A stretch of 64,000 nucleotides of DNA from Mesorhizobium sp. B2-1-1 (GCF_006442975.2 NZ_CP083954.1:1619501-1683500); one strand, 5' to 3'. Shown: positions 25,726 through 34,837, numbered from the stretch's first letter. Notes: generated from the letters alone by a model not told the origin. Translations and numbers: made by a program.

Positions 25726-26613
25726 CTACTTGATCAGCGGCAGCAACGTTTCGGCAGTGATCCGCATCTGGTCGGTGTAGAACTTTTCCGTCAGCACGCT
25801 GGAGCCGTGATCCTGGATGAATTTGAGCTGCTCGGGCGAGATGTCGACCGGGTGGCGTTCGACCATGTCGGGGTAGGGCGCGGCCGGGGTGCGGTCGACA
25901 GGCGCGACGAACTCGTTGGTCAGCGCCCCGTCATAGCCGACCTCCCGCAAGGTCGCGACGATCTTCGGCCAGTCGATCTGGCCAAGGCCTGCGGCGAAGC
26001 GGTTATTATCGGCGACATGGAAGTCGAACAGGCGCTTCCCGACCTTACGGATCGCGTCGTAAACGTTAAATTCCTCCATATGGAGGTGGTAGGCGTCCAG
26101 GCAGACGCCACATTCCGGGCTGACAGCGTCGGCCAATGCCAGGGCCTGGGCGCCGCGATTGAACAGGTAGGTCTCGAAACGGTTGAGTGGCTCGACCGCG
26201 ATCTTGACGCCGACCTTCTTGGCGTGGGTGAAGCACTCCCTGGTGGCATCGACCACCCACTTCCATTCCTCTTCCTCGGTGCCGTCCGGCACGACCTTGC
26301 CGACGGTCGCGGGAACCAGCGTGATGATCTCGCCGTCGAGTTCGCTGACCATGGTCAACACGTCCTTGACGTATTGCACGGAGCGCTCGCGCTGGCCCTG
26401 GTCCCGGGCGGCAAGGTTGCGTTCGCCAAGCATCAAGGTCACGGCGCCCCAGCAGCGTATGCCGTGCTCCTTCAGGAGCGCGCGCGTCTCCTTGGTCTTG
26501 TACTGGTCGGGCTCGCCGGAAATCTCGATCGACTCATAGCCGAATTTCTTGATGCGCTTGAGCGTCGTCTCCAACGGTTCCGCGCGCATCCAGTTGTGCG
26601 TCGAAAGATGCAT
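25726..26613 (-). CDS. Sugar phosphate isomerase/epimerase family protein (TIM barrel)
   Basis: A 295-residue barrel enzyme of the xylose-isomerase-like family. The metal ligands of the tagatose 3-epimerase type are visible: glutamate in VEPLNRFE, aspartate in CLDAYHLHMEE, histidine in DFHVADNNRFAAG and the late glutamate in LTNEF. It is the first gene of the minus-strand catabolic operon and starts with a GGAAGGACAG ribosome site. It probably epimerises a keto-sugar or isomerises a related metabolite. Confidence 0.88.
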   Translation of the reverse strand: MHLSTHNWMRAEPLETTLKRIKKFGYESIEISGEPDQYKTKETRALLKEHGIRCWGAVTLMLGERNLAARDQGQRERSVQYVKDVLTMVSELDGEIITLVPATVGKVVPDGTEEEEWKWVVDATRECFTHAKKVGVKIAVEPLNRFETYLFNRGAQALALADAVSPECGVCLDAYHLHMEEFNVYDAIRKVGKRLFDFHVADNNRFAAGLGQIDWPKIVATLREVGYDGALTNEFVAPVDRTPAAPYPDMVERHPVDISPEQLKFIQDHGSSVLTEKFYTDQMRITAETLLPLIK

Positions 26614-27012
26614 GGTCTGTCCTTCCCGGATCGTCCCTAATGGTTCGCCTGCAACATGCCGTCACCGGATGTGACGGACGGTTCCTCCCCAAGGCGTTCC
26701 AGCATTTCTTCGCAAACTGGTTCGACCAATTGGGCCCAAGACGAGGTCTACAGCAATTTCCCACGCGCGGCAAGAACTGTGCGATGGCAACTTGATGTCT
26801 GGATTACTCCATTGATTATATTGGACTATGCTGCCCTCCCGTGGCACGGTGGAGGGCTCTGAATGTGAGTGGCAAGGCTTGACCAAATCGCCACGTTTGG
26901 TAATACCAGAATGACAATGCACGCAAGTGACCGTTGAGAACAGACCAAAGTGGCTGGCTCTGTCTTCAATCGGCGCTATGCTCGGGCGCGACAACAATGA
27001 GGGAGGATGCCG
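26614..27012. other. Divergent control region between two catabolic operons
   Basis: These 399 bases separate two divergent operons. I see no gene. The main features are a promoter-like pair with an FCD operator at 26879-26910 and a GGGAGG ribosome site at 27001-27006. An AT-rich stretch near 26800-26825 may contain the minus-strand promoter, but I see no clear boxes. Confidence 0.6.
26879..26910 (+). promoter_or_regulatory. Promoter-like sequence overlapping an FCD-type operator
   Basis: TTGACC (26879-26884) and TAATAC (26901-26906) are 16 bases apart, and TTGGTAATACCAGA (26897-26910) covers the -10 region. Both the operator and the CTTGAC word upstream repeat the arrangement at 10325-10356. 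The regulator encoded at 23781-24497 in the divergent operon is the most likely ligand. Confidence 0.6.
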
Positions 27013-28068
27013 ATGCCGAGGACGATGAAGGGCCCTGGACTGTTCCTGGCGCAGTTCGCGGGCGATGCAGCGCCGTTCAATTCGCTTGCATCGATCACAA
27101 AATGGGCGGCCGGCCTCGGCTATAAGGGCGTGCAGATCCCGACCTGGGACGCGCGCTTGTTCGACCTCCAAAAGGCTGCGTCTTCCAAGGCCTATTGCGA
27201 CGAGGTGAAGGGCATCTGTGCCGACGCCGGCGTTGAGATCACCGAACTATCGACGCATCTGCAGGGGCAATTGGTGGCGGTGCATCCGGCCTATGACGCG
27301 CAGTTCGACGGCTTTGCGCCGGCTTCGGTGCACAACAACCCCAAAGCGCGGCAACAATGGGCGGTCGAACAGATGCAGTTCGGGGCCAAGGCGTCGCGCA
27401 ATCTCGGGCTCGACGTCTCGGTGAGCTTCAGCGGCGCGCTGGCTTTCCCCTACCTCTATCCCTGGCCACAGCGGCCGGCCGGATTGATCGAAGAGGCGTT
27501 CGCAGAACTAGGCAAGCGCTGGAAGCCGATCCTCGATGTCTACGAGGACAATGGCGTCGACGTCGGCTACGAAATCCATCCCGGCGAGGATGTGTTCGAC
27601 GGGGCGACGTTCGAGATGTTCCTCGACGCGGTCGGCGGCCACAAGCGCTGCAACATCAATTACGATCCGTCGCACTTCCTGTTGCAGCAGCTCGACTATC
27701 TCGAATTCATCGACATCTACCACGAGCGCATCAAGGCCTTCCACGTCAAGGACGCCGAGTTCAATCCGACCGGGCGGCAAGGCGTTTATTCCGGCTACCA
27801 GAGCTGGACGAACCGCGCCGGCCGCTTCCGCTCGCTGGGCGACGGACAAGTGGATTTCGGCGGCATCTTCTCCAAGCTGACGCAGTACAATTATGATTCC
27901 TGGGCGGTGCTGGAGTGGGAGTGCTGCCTGAAGCATCCGGAAGATGGCGCGGCCGAAGGCGCGCCCTTCATCCAGCACCACATTATCCGGGTGACGGAGA
28001 AGGCGTTCGACGATTTCGCCGGCGGTGCCACGGATAAGAAGGTGCTGCGCGCCATGATGGGAATCTAG
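27013..28068 (+). CDS. Sugar phosphate isomerase/epimerase family protein, 351 aa
   Basis: A larger member of the xylose-isomerase-like TIM-barrel family. Ligand-bearing words are GYEIHPGEDVFDG, NINYDPSHFLLQQ, KAFHVKDAEF and AVLEWECCLK. The second ATG (27013) is chosen because the GGGAGG ribosome site at 27001-27006 abuts the first one (27007). It is the first gene of the plus-strand catabolic operon, followed by an oxidoreductase and another isomerase. Such triads (isomerase, Gfo/Idh/MocA dehydrogenase, isomerase) occur in inositol-like and rare-sugar pathways. The substrate is not established. Confidence 0.88.
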   Translation: MPRTMKGPGLFLAQFAGDAAPFNSLASITKWAAGLGYKGVQIPTWDARLFDLQKAASSKAYCDEVKGICADAGVEITELSTHLQGQLVAVHPAYDAQFDGFAPASVHNNPKARQQWAVEQMQFGAKASRNLGLDVSVSFSGALAFPYLYPWPQRPAGLIEEAFAELGKRWKPILDVYEDNGVDVGYEIHPGEDVFDGATFEMFLDAVGGHKRCNINYDPSHFLLQQLDYLEFIDIYHERIKAFHVKDAEFNPTGRQGVYSGYQSWTNRAGRFRSLGDGQVDFGGIFSKLTQYNYDSWAVLEWECCLKHPEDGAAEGAPFIQHHIIRVTEKAFDDFAGGATDKKVLRAMMGI

Positions 28069-28079
28069 CGCGGGTTTTC

Positions 28080-28098
28080 CCTCTCCCTCGAGGGGGAG
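28080..28098. repeat. Short palindrome of the C-run/G-run type
   Basis: CTCTCCCTCGAGGGGGAGG forms a short GC stem around CTCGAG. It lies in the 55-base gap between the isomerase and oxidoreductase genes and resembles the small inner hairpins of the larger repeat family, so it may be a relic. Confidence 0.45.
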
Positions 28099-28123
28099 GT
28101 ATCTCAGACACGAGGGAGACGAC

Positions 28124-29311
28124 ATGGTCGGTGCATCGAAGTCGGAAACGGGAGGCGGCCCGATCCGCTATGGCATGGTCGGTGGCGGGCAAGGCGCTTT
28201 CATCGGCGCGGTGCACCGGATCGCGGCGCGCATGGACAATGAGTTCGTGCTGGTCGCCGGCGCGCTGTCGTCCGATCCGGCGCGCGCCAAGGCCTCTGCC
28301 GCCGAGCTCGGGCTCGACCCTTCGCGCAGCTACGCGTCCTATGCCGAGATGGCCAAGGCCGAGGCAAAGCGCCCGGATGGCATCGAGGCGGTGGCCATCG
28401 TCACTCCGAACAATGTGCATGTGCCGGCGGCCAGGGCGTTTCTTGAAGCCGGCATCCATGTCATCTGCGACAAGCCGCTGGCGACGACGCTGGCCGAGGC
28501 AAAGAAGCTCGCGGCGATCGTCGAGAAGACCGGCAAGGTGTTCGTGCTGACCCACAATTACACCGCCTATCCGATGATCCGCCAGGCGCGCGAGATGGTG
28601 GCCAAGGGCGTGCTCGGCGACATCCGCATCGTGCAGTCGGAATATCCGCAGGACTGGCTGACGGAGGACCTTGCCGCCACCGGTCAAAAACAGGCGGCGT
28701 GGCGTTCCGACCCCAAGCAGGCCGGTGCCGGCGGCGCGCTCGGCGACATCGGCACGCATGCCTACAATCTTGCCCGCTTTGTCTCCGGGCTGGAACTCGA
28801 CACGCTGTCGGCCGATCTCGACGCCTTCGTGCCGGGACGGCAGCTCGACGACAATGTCAACGTGATGCTGCGCTTCAAGCCGGTCGGCAAGACGCATGCG
28901 GCAAAAGGCATGATCTGGGCAAGCCAGGTGGCGCCCGGCCATGAGAACGGGCTGAAGCTGCGCATCTATGGTTCGAAGGGCGGGCTGGAATGGGTGCAGG
29001 CCGATCCGAACTATCTCTGGTATACGCCGTTCGGCCAGCCCAAGCAGCTGATCACCCGCAACGGCGCCGGCGCGCTGCCGGTGGCGGGCCGTGTCAGCCG
29101 CGTTCCCTCCGGCCATCCCGAAGGCTATCTCGAAGGCTTCGCCAACATCTACCAGGAGGCCGCACGCGCCATCCGCGCCGCGCGGCGCAAGGGCGGCAAA
29201 CCTGCCAAGGACGTCGTGTTCCCGACCATTCAGGACGGCGTCGAGGGCATGGCCTTCATCGAGGCCTGCGTGAAATCGTCGAAAAAGAATGGAGTGTGGA
29301 CGAAACTTTAA
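28124..29311 (+). CDS. Gfo/Idh/MocA family oxidoreductase
   Basis: A 395-residue NAD(P)-dependent sugar oxidoreductase. The Rossmann loop is IRYGMVGGGQGAFIGAVH at about 11-28. The family's catalytic-lysine word is CDKPLATT, with aspartate in place of the common glutamate before K. The C-terminal domain has GALGDIGTHAYNLARF. It is the second gene of the operon. A dehydrogenation of a cyclic polyol or sugar between two isomerase steps is the simplest role. Confidence 0.9.
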   Translation: MVGASKSETGGGPIRYGMVGGGQGAFIGAVHRIAARMDNEFVLVAGALSSDPARAKASAAELGLDPSRSYASYAEMAKAEAKRPDGIEAVAIVTPNNVHVPAARAFLEAGIHVICDKPLATTLAEAKKLAAIVEKTGKVFVLTHNYTAYPMIRQAREMVAKGVLGDIRIVQSEYPQDWLTEDLAATGQKQAAWRSDPKQAGAGGALGDIGTHAYNLARFVSGLELDTLSADLDAFVPGRQLDDNVNVMLRFKPVGKTHAAKGMIWASQVAPGHENGLKLRIYGSKGGLEWVQADPNYLWYTPFGQPKQLITRNGAGALPVAGRVSRVPSGHPEGYLEGFANIYQEAARAIRAARRKGGKPAKDVVFPTIQDGVEGMAFIEACVKSSKKNGVWTKL

Positions 29312-29351
29312 ATTTGATCTCGCGGGGGGATCATTTGGGGGAGGGGCGTCG

Positions 29352-30203
29352 ATGAAAATCGGCATGTGCATGTTCTTGTGGACGACGGCCGTATCGAAGA
29401 AGCACGAGCCATTGCTTCGCGACATCAAGGCCACCGGCTTCGACGGCGTCGAGATACCGATCTTTGCCGGCATGCCGGACGACTACAGGAAATTGGGCGA
29501 GCTGCTCGATCGCATAGGGCTTGAACGGACCGCCGTTTCAGCGATGGGCGATCCGGCGATGAACCTGATCTCGGCCGATGCGGCAACGCGCAAGGCCGGT
29601 GTCGACTACATGAAATGGGCGATCGATTGCGCAGACGCCCTCGGGGCCAGAACGCTGAGCGGCCCCTTGCATTCGACGCTCGGCGCCTTTTCCGGATCCG
29701 GCCCGACCGCGGCCGAGAAGAAACGCTCCGTCACCTCGCAGCGCGCCATAGGCGATCATGCCGGCAAGAGGAACGTCACCATCGGGCTCGAGGCGCTCAA
29801 CCGCTTCGAATGCTACCTCCTCAACACGATGGCCGACCTGTCGGAGCATATCGACGCCATCGACCGGCCGCACATCAAGGCGATGTACGACACCTTCCAC
29901 GCCAATATCGAGGAGGCCGACCCGATCGGCGCCTATACGAAGCATCGCAGGAATGTCGTGCATATCCATATATCGGAGAACGATCGCGGCGTGCCGGGGC
30001 GCGGCAACATCCCCTGGAAGGAAACATTCTCGGCCATCCGCAAGAGCGGCTACGACGACTGGCTGACGATCGAGGCGTTTGGACGTTCGCTGAAGGATCT
30101 CGCGGCGGCGACCAAGGTGTGGCGCGATTTTTCCGAGAGCCCGGAAGCGGTTTATCGGGATGGATATAAGCATATCAAGAACGGGTGGAAGAAGGCCGCC
30201 TAG
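29352..30203 (+). CDS. Sugar phosphate isomerase/epimerase family protein (tagatose 3-epimerase-like)
   Basis: A 283-residue TIM-barrel enzyme from the ATG at 29352. The four ligands of this class are visible: glutamate in GLEALNRFE, aspartate in AMYDTFHANIEE, histidine in VHIHISENDRG and glutamate in LTIEAFGR. The GVPGRGNIPW word is also typical. It ends the plus-strand catabolic operon. It resembles the product of 25726-26613 in these words, so the two may act on related ketoses. Confidence 0.9.
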   Translation: MKIGMCMFLWTTAVSKKHEPLLRDIKATGFDGVEIPIFAGMPDDYRKLGELLDRIGLERTAVSAMGDPAMNLISADAATRKAGVDYMKWAIDCADALGARTLSGPLHSTLGAFSGSGPTAAEKKRSVTSQRAIGDHAGKRNVTIGLEALNRFECYLLNTMADLSEHIDAIDRPHIKAMYDTFHANIEEADPIGAYTKHRRNVVHIHISENDRGVPGRGNIPWKETFSAIRKSGYDDWLTIEAFGRSLKDLAAATKVWRDFSESPEAVYRDGYKHIKNGWKKAA

Positions 30204-30324
30204 GTGCCTTGGTCGGGCGATAGTGACGCGACAAGACCTGCGTCGGCGACCCTTGGCGCAAGGCGAGGCGTTGATTGCGCCTGGCCCATTTTCCAGTTGC
30301 GTTCGCGGCGGTTTCCAGGTGGTT

Positions 30325-30503
30325 CCCCCACTCCGTCTCGGCTTCGCCGAGCCACCTCTCCCCCCTCCGGAGGGAGAGGAAAGGGCCCCGGTGGCTCGGG
30401 ATAGAAAGGAGCCTCCGCCTAGGATCGGCCAGGACGCCCTGGCGCTTTCCTCTCCCCCGTCGATCGGGGGAGAGGTGTCGAGCGCAGCTCGACGGAGTGG
30501 GGG
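30325..30503. repeat. Large imperfect inverted repeat (palindromic intergenic element)
   Basis: The ends are CCCCCACTCCGTC (30325-30337) and its complement (30491-30503). Inside each arm a smaller hairpin and a CCTCTCCCCC block follow, so arms of about 60 bases pair imperfectly. The centre (about 30387-30442) is unpaired. It fills most of the 350-base convergent gap between the isomerase gene and phnE, and may end both transcripts. Confidence 0.85.
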
Positions 30504-30553
30504 TCGACCCTTGGCGCGGCACCATACGATGCCCGCGCTTATGCGTCACAAGG

Positions 30554-31912
30554 TTAGCCCTGCTCGGCCTGCAACCTGTTGTAGTCGTGAATCGTCCGGC
30601 TCAGCCTGCGGCGCAGGAAATTGGAAATGTTGTCGAAGATGAAAACCACAACCAGCGTCAGCAGCACCATGTAGAAGACGTTGGCCCAGTTCGAATTGGT
30701 GCGCATCGCTTCCCACAGTTTCAAGCCGATGCCGCCGGCGCCGACGGCGCCGATAATGGTTGCGCCCCTGGTGTTGGATTCCCACTGATAGAGCGTCTGG
30801 CTGATGAACACCGGCACCACTTCCGGCAGTACGCCGTAGCGCTGCACCAGAAGACGGTTGGCGCCTGTCGACACAACACCTTCGCGCGGCTTGTCATCGA
30901 TGTTCTCCAGCGCCTCGGAATAGGTTTTGCCGAGCGTGCCGATCTCGGTGAAGAAGATCGCGGCGCTGCCGGCCAGCGGACCCGGTCCGAAGGCGCGCGT
31001 GAAGAACAGTGCCCAGATCAGCATATCGATGGAGCGCATGAAGTCGAAGAAGCGCTTGAGCAGCTGGTTTACCAGCCGGTTGGGGGTGATGTTGCGGGCG
31101 GCGAAGAAGGCGAGCGGGAAGGCGACGATGCCGCCGAGCGCGGTGCCGAGAAAGGCCATGACGATGGTCTGCAACAGCTTTGTCCAGACATCGCCATGCT
31201 GCCACTGCGCATTGTTCCAGATGTTGTTGCCGGCGAGCGCCAGATTGGAGGTGCCCGCTTTCAGCTCGGGGCCCGACGTGATCAGTGACACCACCTCGCC
31301 GGCGGATTTTCCGAAGAAGGGCGAGCGTGTGTCGAAGACGAAGTTCGCCCAGCCGAGAAAGCGCTTGCGGATCCTGACGCGATCGGGGGCGACGCGGACC
31401 TCGCCGGCGAAGCCCATGTCGGCGACGACCTCATCCTCATGCACGGTGACCCAGTCGGGAACAGGTCCCGAGACCAGCGGCTTGCCGCTGTCCAGCGCCA
31501 CCGCCACGCTCGTCCCAGCGGCGACGATCGTTGCTCGTGCCTTGTCGAAGGTGACCGACTTCGCCGTGCCGTCGATGAGGACCGTCACCGAACCGTCGGC
31601 GTTGGTCTTGACCCAATCCGGGTGGGGATTGGGGCCGAGTACAGAAAAGCGGGGGTATTTGGCCGTTATCTGCGGCTCGTCGAGGCGGAAGATCGGCTGC
31701 ACGTCGTAACTGATCCACTGGGTCAGGAACAGCGGCAGCCGCTCCCAATGCGATTCCCGCAGCACTTGCGGCAGATTGAAGAACCACAGCGCGTAGAGCA
31801 GGTAGAGCAAGATGCCGCCAAGCAGCAGCAGCGGCCCGAAACGCTTGTGGAACGGCCGGCGGAACACTTGCGGGAAGCGTTCCTCGATCGACTGAATTTC
31901 GGCGGCGGTCAT
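30554..31912 (-). CDS. phnE: Phosphonate ABC transporter permease PhnE (second copy, with large extramembrane insert)
   Basis: A 452-residue permease from the ATG at 31912; a TTG at 31918 would overlap the previous stop. A first membrane segment (about 27-45) is followed by nearly 200 extramembrane residues (46-243), then the normal PhnE core with LQTIVMAFLGTALGG, RSIDMLIWALFF and GATIIGAVGAGGIG. The C-terminal core matches the first PhnE, whereas the insert looks like beta-rich periplasmic sequence. It pairs with the 31915 product to form the phosphonate or phosphate-ester channel. It is the last gene of phnCDEE. Confidence 0.88.
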   Translation of the reverse strand: MTAAEIQSIEERFPQVFRRPFHKRFGPLLLLGGILLYLLYALWFFNLPQVLRESHWERLPLFLTQWISYDVQPIFRLDEPQITAKYPRFSVLGPNPHPDWVKTNADGSVTVLIDGTAKSVTFDKARATIVAAGTSVAVALDSGKPLVSGPVPDWVTVHEDEVVADMGFAGEVRVAPDRVRIRKRFLGWANFVFDTRSPFFGKSAGEVVSLITSGPELKAGTSNLALAGNNIWNNAQWQHGDVWTKLLQTIVMAFLGTALGGIVAFPLAFFAARNITPNRLVNQLLKRFFDFMRSIDMLIWALFFTRAFGPGPLAGSAAIFFTEIGTLGKTYSEALENIDDKPREGVVSTGANRLLVQRYGVLPEVVPVFISQTLYQWESNTRGATIIGAVGAGGIGLKLWEAMRTNSNWANVFYMVLLTLVVVFIFDNISNFLRRRLSRTIHDYNRLQAEQG

Positions 31913-31914
31913 GA

Positions 31915-32871
31915 TCAAGCGCTCATCACAAAGGTCTGTTCGCCGACCAGCTTGCGGCGCAGCCAGGCGGAGAACTGGTCGACGATGAAGATGGTCGTGA
32001 ACAGGAGCAGCACCAAGGCTATCGTCTTGGCGCCGAAGCCGCGCGAGATCGACAGCTTCAGCTCCTCGCCGATGCCGCCGCCGCCGACCGCGCCCATGAT
32101 GGTGGAGATGCGCACGTTGATCTCGATCCTGAGCAGCGTATAGGACATGAAATTGGGCAGCACCTGCGGCAGGCCGGCAAAGCGTACCCGTTCGAACCAG
32201 TTGGCGCCGACGGCCCGCAGGCCTTCCTCGGCGCGCATGTCGATGTTCTCGTTGATCTCATAGAACAGCTTGCCCAACGCGCCGATCGAATGCAGACCGA
32301 TGGCGATGATGGCGGCGATCGGACCTATCGAAACGATGGCCGCGAACAGGCCGGCGATGACGATCTCGGGAAAAGCCCGCAGCAGTTCCATGAAGCGCTT
32401 GACGACAAGCCGCAGCAGCGGATGCGGCGTCAGGTTGCGCGCCGCGATGAAGGAGAACGGCACGGCGAAGACGAAACCAATTGATGTCGAGACCAGCGCC
32501 ACGTTAAGCGTGGTCAGCATCAGCTCGAAATATTCGGGGATGTAGAAGCCGCCCCAGACATAGGCGCGGCCGAGCGGAAAGTTGAATTCCTGCGTGCCGG
32601 TGTCATGCGGGGAGGCGATGTCGAACAGCGCCCGCCAGACATCGTTCCAGTCCTTGGGAACGAGCCAGCTCAGGAAATCCAGTATGTGCGGAAGCCGGTC
32701 GAAGAAGTGTCCGGCATTGGCATCGTCGGCGAACCACATGGTGCCGCCGAGTGCGACCAACAGCAGGCCGACGCCGATGGCGGTGTAGAGCCGGCGCAAG
32801 GAGGTCTGGCGACGCCAGGCGTCGGCCATCTGGTGCGTGGCGCCGGAAGGAGCTGTCAGGGAAAGGGTCAT
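31915..32871 (-). CDS. phnE: Phosphonate ABC transporter permease PhnE (first copy)
   Basis: A 318-residue inner-membrane permease. Membrane segments begin at about residue 30 (LYTAIGVGLLLVALGGTMWF) after a cytoplasmic N-terminus. PhnE words are ELLRAFPEIVIAGLFAAIV, EINENIDMRAEEGLRAVGANW and ISTIMGAVGGGGIGEEL. Its end overlaps or abuts the second phnE. A hairpin separates it from phnD. It imports phosphonates with PhnC and PhnD. Confidence 0.92.
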   Translation of the reverse strand: MTLSLTAPSGATHQMADAWRRQTSLRRLYTAIGVGLLLVALGGTMWFADDANAGHFFDRLPHILDFLSWLVPKDWNDVWRALFDIASPHDTGTQEFNFPLGRAYVWGGFYIPEYFELMLTTLNVALVSTSIGFVFAVPFSFIAARNLTPHPLLRLVVKRFMELLRAFPEIVIAGLFAAIVSIGPIAAIIAIGLHSIGALGKLFYEINENIDMRAEEGLRAVGANWFERVRFAGLPQVLPNFMSYTLLRIEINVRISTIMGAVGGGGIGEELKLSISRGFGAKTIALVLLLFTTIFIVDQFSAWLRRKLVGEQTFVMSA

Positions 32872-32886
32872 GGTCGGAGATGCAAG

Positions 32887-32915
32887 AAGGGCGGCGTTTT
32901 CTCGACGCCGCCCTT
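32887..32915. terminator. Intercistronic hairpin after phnD
   Basis: AAGGGCGGCG (32887-32896) and CGCCGCCCTT (32906-32915) form a perfect 10-bp stem with a 9-base loop. It lies between the phnD stop (32930) and the phnE start (32871). There is no T-run in the direction of transcription, so it is more likely an mRNA-stabilising or pausing hairpin than a full terminator. Confidence 0.6.
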
Positions 32916-32929
32916 CCTGACTTCTGCCT

Positions 32930-33838
32930 TTAGCCGCCGATGGCTGCCTTACGGGCTTCGACGATGACGTTATAGAAATCCGCCTTCACCGGAACGTAGC
33001 CGGTAAAATCACCGCCTTCGACGCCTTCGAAGCAGGCCTTGTCCTTCTTGGGCAGGTCGGTGAAGAAGGCCGCCAGCTTGGCCGTCATCTCGTCGCCGAG
33101 CGCCGTGCGCACGACCAGCGGACCGTTCGGGATCAGGCCCGAGCGCCAGACCTCGACGAAGTCGTTGGGGTCGACGGCGCCCTTGGCGACTTCCTTGTGG
33201 AAGGTGCCGGAGGTGTAGCCGTCCTTGAAGTCGCCGATGCCGGAGGAATCGTCCACGGCCACGTCGACCTTGCCGTCTCGCACGGCGAGCACATTGTTCT
33301 CATGGCCGCCATTGAACTGGGTCGAGGCGAAGAAGGTCTCGTTCGACGCCCCCGTGTCCTTCGGAATCTGCGTCAGCGGGATCAGATAGCCGGAGGTCGA
33401 ATCCGGATCGGCGTAGCCGAGCTTCTTGCCCTTGGCCGACTTGATGTCGGTGATGCCGGAAGACTTCAGCGCCAGGCCGATCGAATAGTAGCCGGTCGCG
33501 CCGTCGGTCTGCTGGGTGGTGAGGATCGGGGTCACCGCCTTGGGATCCTTGAGGACGACGCTGGCATAGCCGGAAGCGCCGAGTTCGGCGAAGTCGAGCG
33601 TGCCGCCGAGAAGGCCCTGGATGACACCGTCATAGTCGGCGGCCGGAAACAGCGAGACCTTCTCGAAGCCGAATTCGGCCTTCAGGTGATCGGCGAGGCA
33701 CTGGTAGTTGCGCAGCCGGTCGGTTTCGTTCTCGCCGCCGAGGATGCCGACGCGGAATTCCTTCATATCGGCGGCATGCGCCGCGCCGGTGGCCATTGCG
33801 AGCACCGAAACGGCGCTGAAAACCATCTTCCTGAACAT
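32930..33838 (-). CDS. phnD: Phosphonate ABC transporter substrate-binding protein PhnD
   Basis: A 302-residue periplasmic protein from the ATG at 33838; the longer open frame upstream is a shadow of phnC. The signal peptide ends AAHA, and the mature start KEFRVGILGGENETDRLRN is the PhnD signature. DYDGVIQGLLGGTLDFAELG and ADPDSTSGYLIP are also typical ligand-binding parts. It is the second gene of phnCDEE. It binds phosphonates and possibly phosphate esters. Confidence 0.93.
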   Translation of the reverse strand: MFRKMVFSAVSVLAMATGAAHAADMKEFRVGILGGENETDRLRNYQCLADHLKAEFGFEKVSLFPAADYDGVIQGLLGGTLDFAELGASGYASVVLKDPKAVTPILTTQQTDGATGYYSIGLALKSSGITDIKSAKGKKLGYADPDSTSGYLIPLTQIPKDTGASNETFFASTQFNGGHENNVLAVRDGKVDVAVDDSSGIGDFKDGYTSGTFHKEVAKGAVDPNDFVEVWRSGLIPNGPLVVRTALGDEMTAKLAAFFTDLPKKDKACFEGVEGGDFTGYVPVKADFYNVIVEARKAAIGG

Positions 33839-33930
33839 CTGATTTCTCTCCTGTAGGTTCCGGCCCCGCGCCGGCGGCGTTGGTGATTTTGACGGGTGCC
33901 CTGACGCGGGCTGGCGATCCATGTCCGCTC

Positions 33931-34779
33931 TCAGTAACCCGGGAACGCGGGTTCGAGCGGTCCGGCGGATGCGGCGATCTTTTGCTTGAAGGCAACGCTG
34001 GTGGAGGTGATGGCCTCGGAGATTTCGCCGCCATTGCTGTCGGCGCCATAGACGAGACGGACGGCCTCGCGGTTGAGCTCCTCCGGCGGCCCGTCGAACA
34101 CGACCTTGCCCGCGGCCATGCCGATGATACGGTTGCAATAGGTACGGGCGGTGTCCAGCGTGTGCAGGTTGGTGACCACGGTGATGCCTTCGCGCAAATT
34201 GATGTCCTGCAGCGAATCCATCACCACCTTGGCGTTGAGCGGGTCGAGCGAAGCGATCGGTTCGTCGGCCAGGATCACCCGGGGCTGCTGCATCATGGCG
34301 CGGGCAATGGCGACACGCTGCTGCTGGCCGCCCGACAAGGTGCCTGCGGGCTGCAGCGCGGTACGGGCGATATCGAGCCGCTCGAGGGCGGCGACCGCCT
34401 GCGCACATTCGGTTCGCGAGAACATGCCGAAAAGGTTCGACAGGGTCGGACGATGGTTCAGCCGGCCGAGCAGCACATTGGTCAGCACGTCGAGGCGCGG
34501 CACAAGGTTGAATTGCTGGAAGATCATGGCGCAGTCGCGCTGCCAGCGCCTGAGCGGCGAACCGCGCAATTGCGAGACCTCGGCTCCGTCGAAGAAAATC
34601 GATCCATGGCTGGGATCGATGAGCCGGTTGATCATACGCAGAAGGGTCGACTTGCCGGCGCCGGAACGGCCGATGACGCCGACCATCTGACCCTGCGGGA
34701 TCGAGATGCTGACATCGTTAACGGCGGTGTTCTTGCCAAATCGTCGGGTGACGCCGCGGATTTCGAGCGTGGCTGACAT
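33931..34779 (-). CDS. phnC: Phosphonate ABC transporter ATP-binding protein PhnC
   Basis: A 282-residue ATPase. Walker A is GRSGAGKST, the Q-loop is MIFQQFNLV, the signature is [14 protein letters not shown], Walker B is [12 protein letters not shown] and the switch histidine is in [10 protein letters not shown]. It is the first gene of phnCDEE. A Pho-box-like repeat lies about 60 bases upstream, and a 261-base gap separates it from the acetyltransferase gene, so the transport genes probably have their own promoter. It energises phosphonate uptake. Confidence 0.93.
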   Translation of the reverse strand: MSATLEIRGVTRRFGKNTAVNDVSISIPQGQMVGVIGRSGAGKSTLLRMINRLIDPSHGSIFFDGAEVSQLRGSPLRRWQRDCAMIFQQFNLVPRLDVLTNVLLGRLNHRPTLSNLFGMFSRTECAQAVAALERLDIARTALQPAGTLSGGQQQRVAIARAMMQQPRVILADEPIASLDPLNAKVVMDSLQDINLREGITVVTNLHTLDTARTYCNRIIGMAAGKVVFDGPPEELNREAVRLVYGADSNGGEISEAITSTSVAFKQKIAASAGPLEPAFPGY

Positions 34780-34837
34780 GGTGCGTTCCCGTCCAGTCGC
34801 GGTTGAAGGTCCTGTTGACCCTCGCTAGCGCAGCGCC

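Noticed and set aside
27983..29473. Open frame of 496 codons on the minus strand across the Gfo/Idh/MocA gene
   Set aside because: Antisense shadow with no motif; the plus-strand gene has Rossmann and catalytic words.
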